Assembly (NCBI RefSeq): GCF_022532105.1 | Contig: NZ_CP092832.1 | Coordinates: 2,757,001 to 2,821,000, forward strand | Source: Flavobacterium sp. HJ-32-4 | Lineage (GTDB): Bacteria > Bacteroidota > Bacteroidia > Flavobacteriales > Flavobacteriaceae | Direction: 5' to 3' | DNA length: 64,000 nucleotides | Shown: positions 25,368 through 32,562 of the stretch, piece after piece | Position numbering within the stretch: the stretch's first letter is position 1 | How the letters are laid out: each line of letters starts with the position of its first letter | Position numbers and translations under genes: made by a program | The notes under the pieces: generated by a model | Database searches by the model: none | What the model saw: only the letters and a program-made list of their open reading frames with translations | Told to the model about the DNA's origin: nothing

Positions 25368-25395
25368 ATCCCGTCATTTGGCGGGATTTTTTTTT
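25368..25395 (+). terminator. rplS terminator
   Basis: Stem ATCCCG/CGGGAT, 8-nt loop, then nine T. Confidence 0.92.
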
Positions 25396-25399
25396 GGGG

Positions 25400-25779
25400 C
25401 CGCGAAGGCGCGAAGACACGAAGAATAGCGTATGGTGTGAAAGCAGTTTAAAAATATGGAGATCTGGCTTTTGAGGAAGGGGCTATGAAGGTTTCATGCC
25501 GCGAAGGCGCGAAGACACGAAGAATAGCGTATGGTGTGAAAGCAGTTTAAAAATATGGAGATCTGGCTTTTGAGGAAGGGGTTGTGAAGGTTTCATGCCA
25601 CGAAGGCGCGAAGACACGAAGATTAGTTTTGTGAGAACGTGTTTGAAAATACACACGATCTCGCTTTTTAGGAATGACGTAGTGAAGGTTTCATGCCACG
25701 GAGGCGCGAAGGCACGAAGCATATTTCTGCGCGAAAGCTTAGTGAAGTTTTCCTGCCACGAAGGTGCGAAGGCACGAAG
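25400..25779. repeat. Tandem repeat: 99-bp units plus dispersed 24-bp CCRCGAAGGCGCGAAGRCACGAAG cores
   Basis: The 24-bp core occurs at 25400, 25499, 25598, 25696 and 25756. The first two full units are nearly identical over 99 bp; the third to fifth keep the core and the TTTCATGCC lead-in but diverge between. The 615-bp stretch 25346-25960 has no credible gene; frames that read through the core on either strand (giving SSRLRGMKPS or CHGGAKARS strings) are chance products of the repeat. Confidence 0.92.
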
Positions 25780-25948
25780 CGCGACACATGAAATCAAATC
25801 CGATTACCGTAAAACGCAACCGTTCCCGTCTGCCAAATTTATACGCCACACTTTGGGTCCTCATGGAAAAAAATCGCCAATACCCCTATTTCGGTGCTGA
25901 AGGAACGAAGGCCAAGCCCAAACCGATGGCGCCTTCGCCGTTTTTTAG

Positions 25949-25956
25949 TACCTTCG
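25949..25956 (+). promoter_or_regulatory. Probable -7 box of the SAM methyltransferase gene
   Basis: TACCTTCG, one mismatch to TAnnTTTG, 4 nt before the ATG at 25961. Confidence 0.45.
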
Positions 25957-25960
25957 CACT

Positions 25961-26692
25961 ATGCCTGAAACAACAGAAAATTGGTTCGCCTCTTGGTTCG
26001 ACACCCCGTATTATCACATATTGTATAAGAACCGGGATTATACCGAGGCGCAACTGTTTATCGATACCATCACCCAATACCTGAACCTCGAACCCGGCTC
26101 GCGCGTGCTCGATCTGGCCTGCGGAAAAGGACGCCACTCTATCTATCTCAACCAGTTAGGCTATGACGTTACCGGCGTCGACCTTTCCGCTAATAACATT
26201 GCGGAGGCCAGCCGGTCGGCGAATGATACCCTGCGGTTCGAACGGCACGACATGCGCGAACCCTTCCCGGGCAAATTTGAAGCCGTGTTCAACCTGTTTA
26301 CCAGCTTTGGGTATTTCGACGATGATAACGATAACCTGCGTACGCTCCGCGCCATCCAGCAAAACCTCACCGAATCGGGGTTGGCGGTCATCGATTTCAT
26401 GAACGTCGAAGCCGTATTGCCGCACCTCGTGCCCGAAGAGACCAAAACCATCGACGGCATCGATTTCCATATACGGAAAGCGTTTGACGGGCGTTATATC
26501 CTGAAACACATCGACTTCACGGCCGACAACCAGTCGTATTCCTTCACAGAAAAAGTACGCGCGTTCACCCTCGCCGATTTCGAAGCCATGATCGAAGAAA
26601 CCGGCAGCTACCTGCTTGATGTCTTCGGCGATTACAAACTTCGGAAATACCATAAGTCCGAAAGTCCACGCCTCATCTTAGTTTTCAAATGA
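25961..26692 (+). CDS. Class I SAM-dependent methyltransferase
   Basis: 243 residues with a Rossmann methyltransferase core: motif I VLDLACGKGRHSIYL near residue 47, motif II VTGVDLSANNI, then FEAVFNLFTSFGYF. The N-terminal WFASWFDTPYYHILYKNRDY segment is shared by a group of flavobacterial methyltransferases of unknown substrate. The stop overlaps the start of the ZIP transporter gene (ATGA), so the two are probably co-transcribed. Confidence 0.9.
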   Translation: MPETTENWFASWFDTPYYHILYKNRDYTEAQLFIDTITQYLNLEPGSRVLDLACGKGRHSIYLNQLGYDVTGVDLSANNIAEASRSANDTLRFERHDMREPFPGKFEAVFNLFTSFGYFDDDNDNLRTLRAIQQNLTESGLAVIDFMNVEAVLPHLVPEETKTIDGIDFHIRKAFDGRYILKHIDFTADNQSYSFTEKVRAFTLADFEAMIEETGSYLLDVFGDYKLRKYHKSESPRLILVFK

Positions 26693-27366
26693 TCCGCTAC
26701 CTCCTGCCCTTCCTGGCTGTTATTCTCGGATATACGGGCATGTTATTCTTCCGTCCGGAGCATCGGGTTGGACTCAAACTATTACTTGCATTTAGCGGTT
26801 CTTTCCTTCTGTCGGTTACGGTATTACATCTCATTCCGGAAGTGTATGTCGGGGCGACGAATTACCTCATTCCCGGCCTCTGCATCATGGGTGGCATCCT
26901 GCTGCAAATTGTGCTTGAGTTCTTCTCACAGGGTGCGGAACACGGCCATACCCACGGACACGGCCGGATGGCGCACATCCCCTGGGCACTTTTTGCCAGC
27001 CTTTGCCTGCACGCCTTCCTCGAAGGACTCGCGGTCAACGACAACCAGATGGCCATCGGCATCGCCGTGCACCACCTCCCTATTGCACTGATCCTGACCG
27101 GTTTTTTCCTGAATTCGCATCTGGCCAAGCCGGCGATTTTTCTTTTCATGCTGACGTTCGCCGCGATGACGCCGCTGGGCACCTTCCTGGCAACGCAATT
27201 GCCCGAAGGGTTGGGTGACCTCCACCGCCCGCTCATGGCACTTGTCATCGGCGTGCTGTTCCACATCTCATCGACCATCATCTTCGAAGCCAGCGAAAAC
27301 CACAAATTCAACCTCGCCAAAACGGGCATGATCCTCCTCGGCATCGGCCTGGCGGCTTTCCTGTAA
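26689..27366 (+). CDS. ZIP family divalent metal transporter
   Basis: 225 residues with about eight hydrophobic helices. A histidine-rich loop EHGHTHGHGRM lies near residues 84-94, followed by the transmembrane metal-site motifs LHAFLEGLAV and AVHHLPIALIL, the hallmark histidines and glutamate of ZIP helices IV and V. ZIP proteins bring Zn2+ or other divalent cations into the cytoplasm. It overlaps the methyltransferase gene by 4 nt. Confidence 0.92.
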   Translation: MIRYLLPFLAVILGYTGMLFFRPEHRVGLKLLLAFSGSFLLSVTVLHLIPEVYVGATNYLIPGLCIMGGILLQIVLEFFSQGAEHGHTHGHGRMAHIPWALFASLCLHAFLEGLAVNDNQMAIGIAVHHLPIALILTGFFLNSHLAKPAIFLFMLTFAAMTPLGTFLATQLPEGLGDLHRPLMALVIGVLFHISSTIIFEASENHKFNLAKTGMILLGIGLAAFL

Positions 27367-27371
27367 GGAGT

Positions 27372-27545
27372 TTGGGCGTTGCCGCGCTTCACCTATTATC
27401 TACACTATCACGTTCGTCCGCGCGGCCGGGCTGTCTGCTATAGCTTTTTGCCTTTGCACATTTCGCGAGGCTACGCACCTACCCGCTCCCTCCTACCGTT
27501 CCACAACCGCAGGCAAAAAGGCTGCCGCGCCCATCCCTAACGCGG
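27372..27545. repeat. REP-like palindromic intergenic element
   Basis: The stretch opens with TTTGGGCGTT and ends with CCATCCCTAACGCG. Inside is an inverted repeat, AGCTTTTTGCCT (27442-27453) against AGGCAAAAAGGCT (27511-27523), one bulged G, over a 57-nt loop. From memory, elements with these ends (GGGCGTT ... ATCCCTAACGC, with GGGCTNTCNGCT inside) recur between genes across Flavobacterium; that is recall, not a search. No gene is seen. Confidence 0.65.
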
Positions 27546-27588
27546 GTAACTTCTTCCTTGACGTATATGGGAATATCAACAGATGGAG

Positions 27589-27619
27589 TTTGTCGCACGG
27601 GCATTTCCGATTACCTTTG
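27589..27619 (+). promoter_or_regulatory. murQ promoter (TTTG-N19-TACCTTTG)
   Basis: TTTG at 27589-27592, a 19-nt spacer, TACCTTTG at 27612-27619, then 16 nt to the murQ ATG. This is the clearest full -33/-7 pair on the plus strand of the window. Confidence 0.8.
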
Positions 27620-27635
27620 TAAGAACGCTTTGTAT

Positions 27636-28466
27636 ATGGCCGATTTCGTCAAAACCACCGAACAACCTTCCCATTACGACCACCTCGAAACCCTGTCGGT
27701 GGCCGAACTGCTCGACGGCATCAACCGTGAAGACCAGACCGTTCCGCACGCCGTGCAGAAAGCACTGCCCCAGATCGGCGCACTGGTCGAAACTGTCGTA
27801 TCGCAACTGCAGAAAGGAGGACGGCTTTTCTACATCGGCGCCGGCACATCGGGTCGCCTGGGTATCGTCGACGCTTCTGAATGTCCGCCTACGTTTGGCG
27901 TGCCGCACGACCTGGTCAACGGCATCATCGCCGGGGGCGACACCGCCATCCGACGCGCCGTAGAAAACGCCGAAGACGATCGCGAACAGGCGTGGCGTGA
28001 CCTCGACGCAGCCGGTATCGGAACACACGACGTGGTCATTGGCATCGCGGCATCGGGCACCACACCGTATGTCATCGGTGGACTCGAAGCCTGCAACGCG
28101 CGTGGCATCCTGACCGGGTGTATCACGTGCAACGAAGGGAGTCCGTTGGCGCTCACCGCCCAGTTTCCCGTTGTCGTAGTCGTGGGACCTGAGTTCGTAA
28201 CCGGCAGTTCGCGCATGAAAGCCGGCACCGCCCAAAAACTGGTATTGAACATGATTTCGACCGCTACCATGATCCGGCTGGGCCGCGTGAAAGGCAATAA
28301 GATGGTTGACATGCAACTCAGCAACGATAAACTGGTCGACCGCGGCACCCGTATGATTATGGGTGAAATACCCGTTGGCTATGAAGAAGCGGGCCGTTTG
28401 CTGCAAACGAATGGTAGTGTGCGGAAAGCGGTGGAAGCATGGAGAGCGATGAACAATGAACAATGA
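27636..28466 (+). CDS. murQ: N-acetylmuramic acid 6-phosphate etherase
   Basis: 276 residues from ATG 27636, chosen because it follows the promoter; the upstream in-frame start at 27558 precedes it. Cleaves the lactyl ether of MurNAc-6-phosphate to give GlcNAc-6-phosphate in peptidoglycan recycling. The SIS sugar-binding domain carries GAGTSGRLGIVDASECPPTFG (split over residues 68-88), GIAASGTTPYVIGGL and TGSSRMKAGTAQKLVLNM, the family signature. The last six residues, AMNNEQ, and the stop are encoded by the first units of a GAACAAT heptamer array, so the C-terminus was shaped by the repeat. No MurNAc kinase gene is nearby. Confidence 0.95.
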   Translation: MADFVKTTEQPSHYDHLETLSVAELLDGINREDQTVPHAVQKALPQIGALVETVVSQLQKGGRLFYIGAGTSGRLGIVDASECPPTFGVPHDLVNGIIAGGDTAIRRAVENAEDDREQAWRDLDAAGIGTHDVVIGIAASGTTPYVIGGLEACNARGILTGCITCNEGSPLALTAQFPVVVVVGPEFVTGSSRMKAGTAQKLVLNMISTATMIRLGRVKGNKMVDMQLSNDKLVDRGTRMIMGEIPVGYEEAGRLLQTNGSVRKAVEAWRAMNNEQ

Positions 28467-28534
28467 ACGATGAACGATGAACAGTGAACAGTGAACAGTG
28501 AACAGTGAGCAGTGAACGATGAACGATGAAGAAT
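28444..28534. repeat. Heptamer array GAACAAT/GAACGAT/GAACAGT, 13 units, covering the murQ stop
   Basis: Thirteen in-phase 7-bp units: GAGCGAT, GAACAAT x2, GAACGAT x2, GAACAGT x4, GAGCAGT, GAACGAT x2, GAAGAAT. The first three units encode the MurQ C-terminus and stop codon. Confidence 0.95.
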
Positions 28535-28607
28535 GGAGGACGTAGTAAGAATGGAGGATATAGAATGAATCGGCTAATATGAACCGGTTACCCTGAACTA
28601 TCTACTG

Positions 28608-28698
28608 TCGACTGTCAACCCTCAACCCTCAACCATCAACCATCAACCATCAACCATCAACCATCAACCATCAACTATCAACTATCAACTATCAACCC
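28608..28698. repeat. Heptamer array TCAACCA/TCAACTA, 13 units, abutting the DUF6095 start
   Basis: Thirteen in-phase units: TCGACTG, TCAACCC x2, TCAACCA x6, TCAACTA x3, TCAACCC. The array ends one base before the GTG start of the next gene, so the leader of that gene is made of repeat. Confidence 0.95.
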
Positions 28699-28699
28699 C

Positions 28700-28918
28700 G
28701 TGTCTAACCGCCTACTTCTCAATAAAGGAATCAAGTACCTCGCGTTTTCCCTCCCGTTGACCTTCATTGGTCCGTCAGTCATTTACAACGCGTTCATGAA
28801 CCAGCATACCGCGTGGCACTACCTGGTATTGGCAATCGGGGTTGTAATGTGTTTGGCGGCGATGTTCCTGATGTTCAAGGGTATCATGACGGTCGTTAAA
28901 AGTCTTTTTGGAAACTAA
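28700..28918 (+). CDS. DUF6095 small membrane protein
   Basis: 72 residues, two hydrophobic helices (LAFSLPLTFIGPSVIYNAF and VLAIGVVMCLAAMFLMFKGI). The pattern LLNKGIKYLAF followed by FIGPS matches the flavobacterial family I know as DUF6095; function unknown. The start is GTG 28700, immediately behind a heptamer array, and the family motif begins about 8 residues in, which supports this start. Its stop overlaps the start of the pentapeptide-repeat gene by one base, opening a run of tightly spaced genes to 30454. Confidence 0.82.
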   Translation: MSNRLLLNKGIKYLAFSLPLTFIGPSVIYNAFMNQHTAWHYLVLAIGVVMCLAAMFLMFKGIMTVVKSLFGN

Positions 28919-29490
28919 TGGAAGAATTGCTGTATATCGACCGTGAGTTCGTCCGGGTCAACCTGATCGGGGCGACCATTCAAAACCGCGAGTTTGATGG
29001 TTGCACGTTTCGCAACTGCGACTTTTCCCAGACCACCTTCCGCGACTGCAGTTTCATTGACTGTACGTTTCACGACTGCAACCTGTCGATGGCGCAGTTG
29101 CCCGCGACTGCGCTGAAAAAAGCCGACTTCGTGGCATGTAAGCTGCTCGGCATCCGTTTCGATGCCTGCGCCGATTTTCTGTTTGAGGTTGGGTTCACCG
29201 GCTGCACGCTCGATTACTCCTGGTTTTCCGGTAAGAAAATGACCAAAACCGTTTTCCGCGACAGTTCACTCAAAGGCGTGAACTTTTCGAAAACCGACCT
29301 GTCATCGGCTGCTTTCCCGAACTGTGACCTGTCTGACGCGGTTTTTGACGATACCAAACTCGACGGCGCCGACTTCACCGAAGCGCTCCACTATCGGATT
29401 GACCCGGACTTTAATTCATTGAAAAAGGCTACATTCCGTGTAGACGGACTCGAGGGCCTTCTGGAAAAATACCAAATCATCATCAAATGA
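28918..29490 (+). CDS. Pentapeptide-repeat protein (Qnr/MfpA-like fold)
   Basis: 190 residues made mostly of A(D/N)LXX-type pentapeptides, e.g. FDGCTFRNCDFSQTTF, FRDCSFIDCTFHDCNLS and GVNFSKTDLSSAAFPNCDLS, forming a right-handed quadrilateral beta helix with an interruption near residue 80-100, as in Qnr proteins. Some such proteins mimic DNA and protect type II topoisomerases; others have unrelated roles, so the resemblance is structural only. The C-terminus ends LLEKYQIIIK. It overlaps the DUF1572 gene by 4 nt. Confidence 0.9.
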   Translation: MEELLYIDREFVRVNLIGATIQNREFDGCTFRNCDFSQTTFRDCSFIDCTFHDCNLSMAQLPATALKKADFVACKLLGIRFDACADFLFEVGFTGCTLDYSWFSGKKMTKTVFRDSSLKGVNFSKTDLSSAAFPNCDLSDAVFDDTKLDGADFTEALHYRIDPDFNSLKKATFRVDGLEGLLEKYQIIIK

Positions 29491-30062
29491 ACGCAGGAAA
29501 CGCCTATCTCGAAAGCGCGCGCAAGCAGTTTCTGTATTACAAAACGTTGGGCGAAAAGGCCATGCGCCAGCTTGAGCCCGAGCAACTGTTCTATTCGCCA
29601 AACGACGACACCAACAGTATCGCGGTAATTGTGCAACACGTGGCCGGCAATATGCTCTCGCGCTGGACCGACTTCCTTACCTCAGACGGCGAAAAGGCAT
29701 GGCGGAACCGCGACGCTGAATTCGTCGACGCTTACGAATCGGTCGACGCACTTTGGCACGACTGGGACAAAGGCTGGGCGTGCCTGTTTGCTGCCGTTGA
29801 CCCGTTGACCGACGCTGACCTCGACACGATCATTTACATCCGAAACGAAGGCCATACCGTAGTGGAGGCCATCAACCGGCAATTGGCGCACTACCCTTAC
29901 CACATCGGGCAGATGGTGTTCTTTGCCAAAATGATCAAGCGGGGCGAGTGGGATAGCCTTTCCATTCCGAAGAACAAATCCATCGATTACAATGCCGGTA
30001 AGTTCTCAAAAGAGCGAACCATCCGGAATTTCACCGACGACGAACTCGAAAAACTAAGCTGA
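29487..30062 (+). CDS. DUF1572 protein (DinB-like four-helix bundle)
   Basis: 191 residues. The DinB-superfamily histidines of a metal-binding four-helix bundle are visible: IVQHVAGNMLSRW near residues 48-60 and HYPYHIGQMVFFAKMI near 131-146. DUF1572 members are cytoplasmic and poorly characterised; some DinB relatives act as thiol-dependent transferases. It overlaps the pentapeptide gene by 4 nt and the next lipoprotein gene by one base, so it belongs to one transcription unit. Confidence 0.9.
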   Translation: MNAGNAYLESARKQFLYYKTLGEKAMRQLEPEQLFYSPNDDTNSIAVIVQHVAGNMLSRWTDFLTSDGEKAWRNRDAEFVDAYESVDALWHDWDKGWACLFAAVDPLTDADLDTIIYIRNEGHTVVEAINRQLAHYPYHIGQMVFFAKMIKRGEWDSLSIPKNKSIDYNAGKFSKERTIRNFTDDELEKLS

Positions 30063-30454
30063 TGCGCCGTATCCCTTTTTATCACTTTTGTTTGACAGCG
30101 GCCGTAATGACAACCTTTCTCAGTTGCCTGCCCCAGCCGGAAACCGATTGCAAAGCCTACCATACGGGACGTTTCCGTTTTGAGCTTGACGTTGACGGTG
30201 TGAAGAAAAGCACGGTGCTCGACCGAACCGAAAACTTTCAGTATGAGACCTTTGAGGGTAAGACCGACACCGCCAGCGTGCGCTGGGTAAATGACTGTGA
30301 GTTCATCCTGCAAGAGCAGCAGCCTAAATCGGTGTTGCCAAAACGTCCGATCCGGATGAAAATCTTGACGACCTCGAAAAATTCCTATACCTTTGAGTAC
30401 GGTATCGTGGGGGAAAAAGACACCCGCATCGGCACCGCCTACCGAATTCCATAA
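30062..30454 (+). CDS. Small conserved lipoprotein of unknown function
   Basis: 130 residues with a lipoprotein signal ending TTFLSC (lipid cysteine about residue 21). The rest is a compact beta-rich domain: TGRFRFELDVDGVKKSTVL, FEGKTDTASVRWVNDCEFIL and RIGTAYRIP. From memory, flavobacterial homologues of this size are sometimes labelled DNA topoisomerase IV in databases; nothing in the sequence supports that, and it is far too short. Overlaps the DUF1572 stop by one base and lies 8 bp before the TerC gene. Confidence 0.8.
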   Translation: MRRIPFYHFCLTAAVMTTFLSCLPQPETDCKAYHTGRFRFELDVDGVKKSTVLDRTENFQYETFEGKTDTASVRWVNDCEFILQEQQPKSVLPKRPIRMKILTTSKNSYTFEYGIVGEKDTRIGTAYRIP

Positions 30455-30462
30455 AACCACAC

Positions 30463-31242
30463 ATGTTCGACGTTTTCCTCAATCCCAACGCCTGGATCGC
30501 CTTATTTACTCTCACTTTTCTTGAGATTGTCTTAGGCATCGACAACATCATCTTTATCTCCATTACCACCGGCAAGCTGCCCGTGGCCCAACGAAAAAGA
30601 GCCACCAAAATCGGTATGTTCCTGGCGATGTTCATGCGGATCGCGCTGCTGTTTGGTATTTCGATCCTCATCGCGATGAAAAAACCGTGGATCAGCTTCG
30701 ACTTTGGCTGGATGTCGGGTGGTCTGACGGGGCAGAGTCTCATTCTGCTGTTAGGTGGCCTGTTCCTACTGTATAAAAGCACGAAAGAGATACACGAAAA
30801 AGTAGAGGAAAAAGGGCAGGAAGAAAAAGAGCTGAAACGCTCTGCGGCACACAGTTTTGGCAACGTCATCTTCCAGATCATCCTGATCGATATCGTATTT
30901 TCGTTTGACAGTATCCTGACTGCCGTCGGTATGACCAGCGGCATCGAGGGAGCGCTGCCCATCATGATCCTGGCCGTTGTAATTGCTGTCATCGTGATGA
31001 TGCAGTTCGCGGTTCCGGTGGGAACCTTTGTAAACAAGCATCCTACCATCCAGATACTGGCACTTTCGTTTCTGGTCCTGATCGGTTTTATGCTGATTGT
31101 GGAAGCGGCCCACTATGCCCATTTCCACCTGTTCGATACCGAAGTCACTTCGATTCCGAAAGGGTATCTTTATTTTGCCATCGCCTTCTCCCTCCTTGTT
31201 GAGATGCTGAACATGCGGATGAAAAAAAATAAGACCAAATAA
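30463..31242 (+). CDS. TerC family integral membrane protein
   Basis: 259 residues with seven or so hydrophobic helices. The TerC signatures LEIVLGIDNIIFIS near the N-terminus and DIVFSFDSILTAVGM near residue 145 supply the conserved acidic residues thought to bind metal. Family members such as Alx and MeeF have been tied to Mn2+ export or metallation of exported enzymes. A cytoplasmic charged loop (KEIHEKVEEKGQEEKELKRS) separates the two halves. It ends the tight gene run that starts at 28700. Confidence 0.93.
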   Translation: MFDVFLNPNAWIALFTLTFLEIVLGIDNIIFISITTGKLPVAQRKRATKIGMFLAMFMRIALLFGISILIAMKKPWISFDFGWMSGGLTGQSLILLLGGLFLLYKSTKEIHEKVEEKGQEEKELKRSAAHSFGNVIFQIILIDIVFSFDSILTAVGMTSGIEGALPIMILAVVIAVIVMMQFAVPVGTFVNKHPTIQILALSFLVLIGFMLIVEAAHYAHFHLFDTEVTSIPKGYLYFAIAFSLLVEMLNMRMKKNKTK

Positions 31243-31296
31243 GAAGAAACGGCGAAATAGTAACCAACGTCAGTTTTTCTTCCGGCCGATGTGCCG

Positions 31297-31304
31297 TACC
31301 TTTG
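31297..31304 (+). promoter_or_regulatory. -7 box of the MbnP/MbnH operon
   Basis: TACCTTTG, a perfect TAnnTTTG match, 16 nt before the ATG at 31321. Confidence 0.65.
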
Positions 31305-31320
31305 CGCGAGCCACGATTTT

Positions 31321-31695
31321 ATGCGCCTGATAATTGCCTTAACCGTCTTCTGCCTCCTGGCCAAACCGGCCTTCCCGGTGCTGGAATACGTGTTGCAATA
31401 TGACTACATTTCAAAGGTGCTGTGCGAGAATAAAGCAAAACCCGAGCTTCACTGTAACGGTAAGTGTCACCTCATGAAAGAGCTTGCCAAAGCCAGTGAG
31501 GCCGACAAAAGCGACAGCCACAAACCGAATGACAAAAAAGGGGGCACTTTCGAGCCTGATTGGGTGTTTTTGTTGACACCCTGTGCCACTGCCCTATCCT
31601 ATACTATTTCGGGTACAAGCCCGATTGCCGTGCACGCAACGCCCCGTTTGTTGCAACCGGCTTTTGGCGACATCCTGAAGCCGCCCTGTTTCTGA
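31321..31695 (+). CDS. Small exported protein with HCNGKCHLMKEL metal-binding-like motif
   Basis: 124 residues from ATG 31321, behind a perfect -7 box. An N-terminal hydrophobic segment (LIIALTVFCLLAKPAFPVL) should act as signal or anchor. The notable feature is LHCNGKCHLMKEL at about residues 40-52, with two cysteines, two histidines and a methionine in a short span, followed by a charged linker and a C-terminus ending PPCF. I know no domain name for it. It opens an operon with an MbnP-like protein, an MbnH-like di-heme enzyme and an outer membrane protein, so a part in copper or other metal handling is likely but inferred. Confidence 0.75.
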   Translation: MRLIIALTVFCLLAKPAFPVLEYVLQYDYISKVLCENKAKPELHCNGKCHLMKELAKASEADKSDSHKPNDKKGGTFEPDWVFLLTPCATALSYTISGTSPIAVHATPRLLQPAFGDILKPPCF

Positions 31696-31764
31696 TTGCT
31701 TTCCTCTTTTGGATCGCTGCCCGTGCAGCCTTCCCCCTTTTTATTCAATTTTTTAAAAGCAATC

Positions 31765-32562
31765 ATGAAAAAATACCTCCTTTTCATGGCGTGTATCGTC
31801 ATGGGCACAACCGTCGTATCCTGTTCGAACGACGATACCAATACGCCATCCGGCACCGGCAACCTCATTGTAGAATTCGACAATGTGTTCGGCGCAAACG
31901 ACTTAATCCTGAATACGGCTTCTTATTCGACGTCGCAGAACGAGAACCTGAAGATTTCGCAGGTGAAATATATCGTCAGTAATATCAAACTGACCCGCAA
32001 AGACGGTACCATTTTCACCTATCCAAAAGCCGAAAGTTACTTTATTGTAGACGAGACGGATGCAACCACTCACGAACTCGAACTTTCGGGTATTCCGGCT
32101 GGTGATTACGAATCGATTTCCTTTGGAATCGGTGTGGATGAAGCCCAATTTAACCTGGGTGCTGACGGACAAGGTAATTTCCTGGCATGGGCAGACAGCG
32201 AAGACATGATGTGGTCTTGGAGTGCCGGTTACAAATTTGTCATGTTCGAAGGCATGTTTACATCCCCTACCGTTTCAAGCGACACTATGTTCATGGTCCA
32301 TACCGGAAAAACGGGGGCTTCCTACAATTATGCCGAGATTACGCTTCCGATGACCAACGACGCACTTGTGCGCACCAACATTACCCCACAGGTACACATC
32401 TTTGCGGATGTAGCGAAAATCATCGACGGCACCAACAAAATTTCGTTGACTGCAAATAATATGGGCGGTATGGGTGCGATGATAATGGGAGGCGAGGCTT
32501 TGCCACAAATAACAGCCAACCTGCAGGGAATGTTCACCGTCAACCATGTCCACAACGAATAA
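31765..32562 (+). CDS. MbnP-family copper-binding lipoprotein
   Basis: 265 residues from ATG 31765; upstream in-frame codons to 31696 lack a signal peptide. The lipoprotein signal ends TTVVSCSND. The body matches the MbnP family: GNLIVEFDNVFG, LKISQVKYIVSNIKL with nearby VDETDATTHELELSGIPAGDYESI (broken by a loop), and the tryptophan-rich block DMMWSWSAGYKFVMFEG near residue 145. In methanotrophs MbnP binds copper after its partner MbnH oxidises a tryptophan to kynurenine; the WSW block is a natural candidate, but which residue would be modified cannot be read here. The C-terminus ends HVHNE and overlaps the MbnH-like gene by 17 nt. Confidence 0.85.
   Translation: MKKYLLFMACIVMGTTVVSCSNDDTNTPSGTGNLIVEFDNVFGANDLILNTASYSTSQNENLKISQVKYIVSNIKLTRKDGTIFTYPKAESYFIVDETDATTHELELSGIPAGDYESISFGIGVDEAQFNLGADGQGNFLAWADSEDMMWSWSAGYKFVMFEGMFTSPTVSSDTMFMVHTGKTGASYNYAEITLPMTNDALVRTNITPQVHIFADVAKIIDGTNKISLTANNMGGMGAMIMGGEALPQITANLQGMFTVNHVHNE

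Noticed and set aside
25483..25900. Open frames on both strands giving SSRLRGMKPS or CHGGAKARS repeats
   Set aside because: They are read straight through the 24-bp repeat core, lack any other domain, and change with repeat copy number.
25400..28698. CRISPR array
   Set aside because: The repeats are contiguous or 99-bp tandem copies with no unique spacers of constant length and no cas genes.
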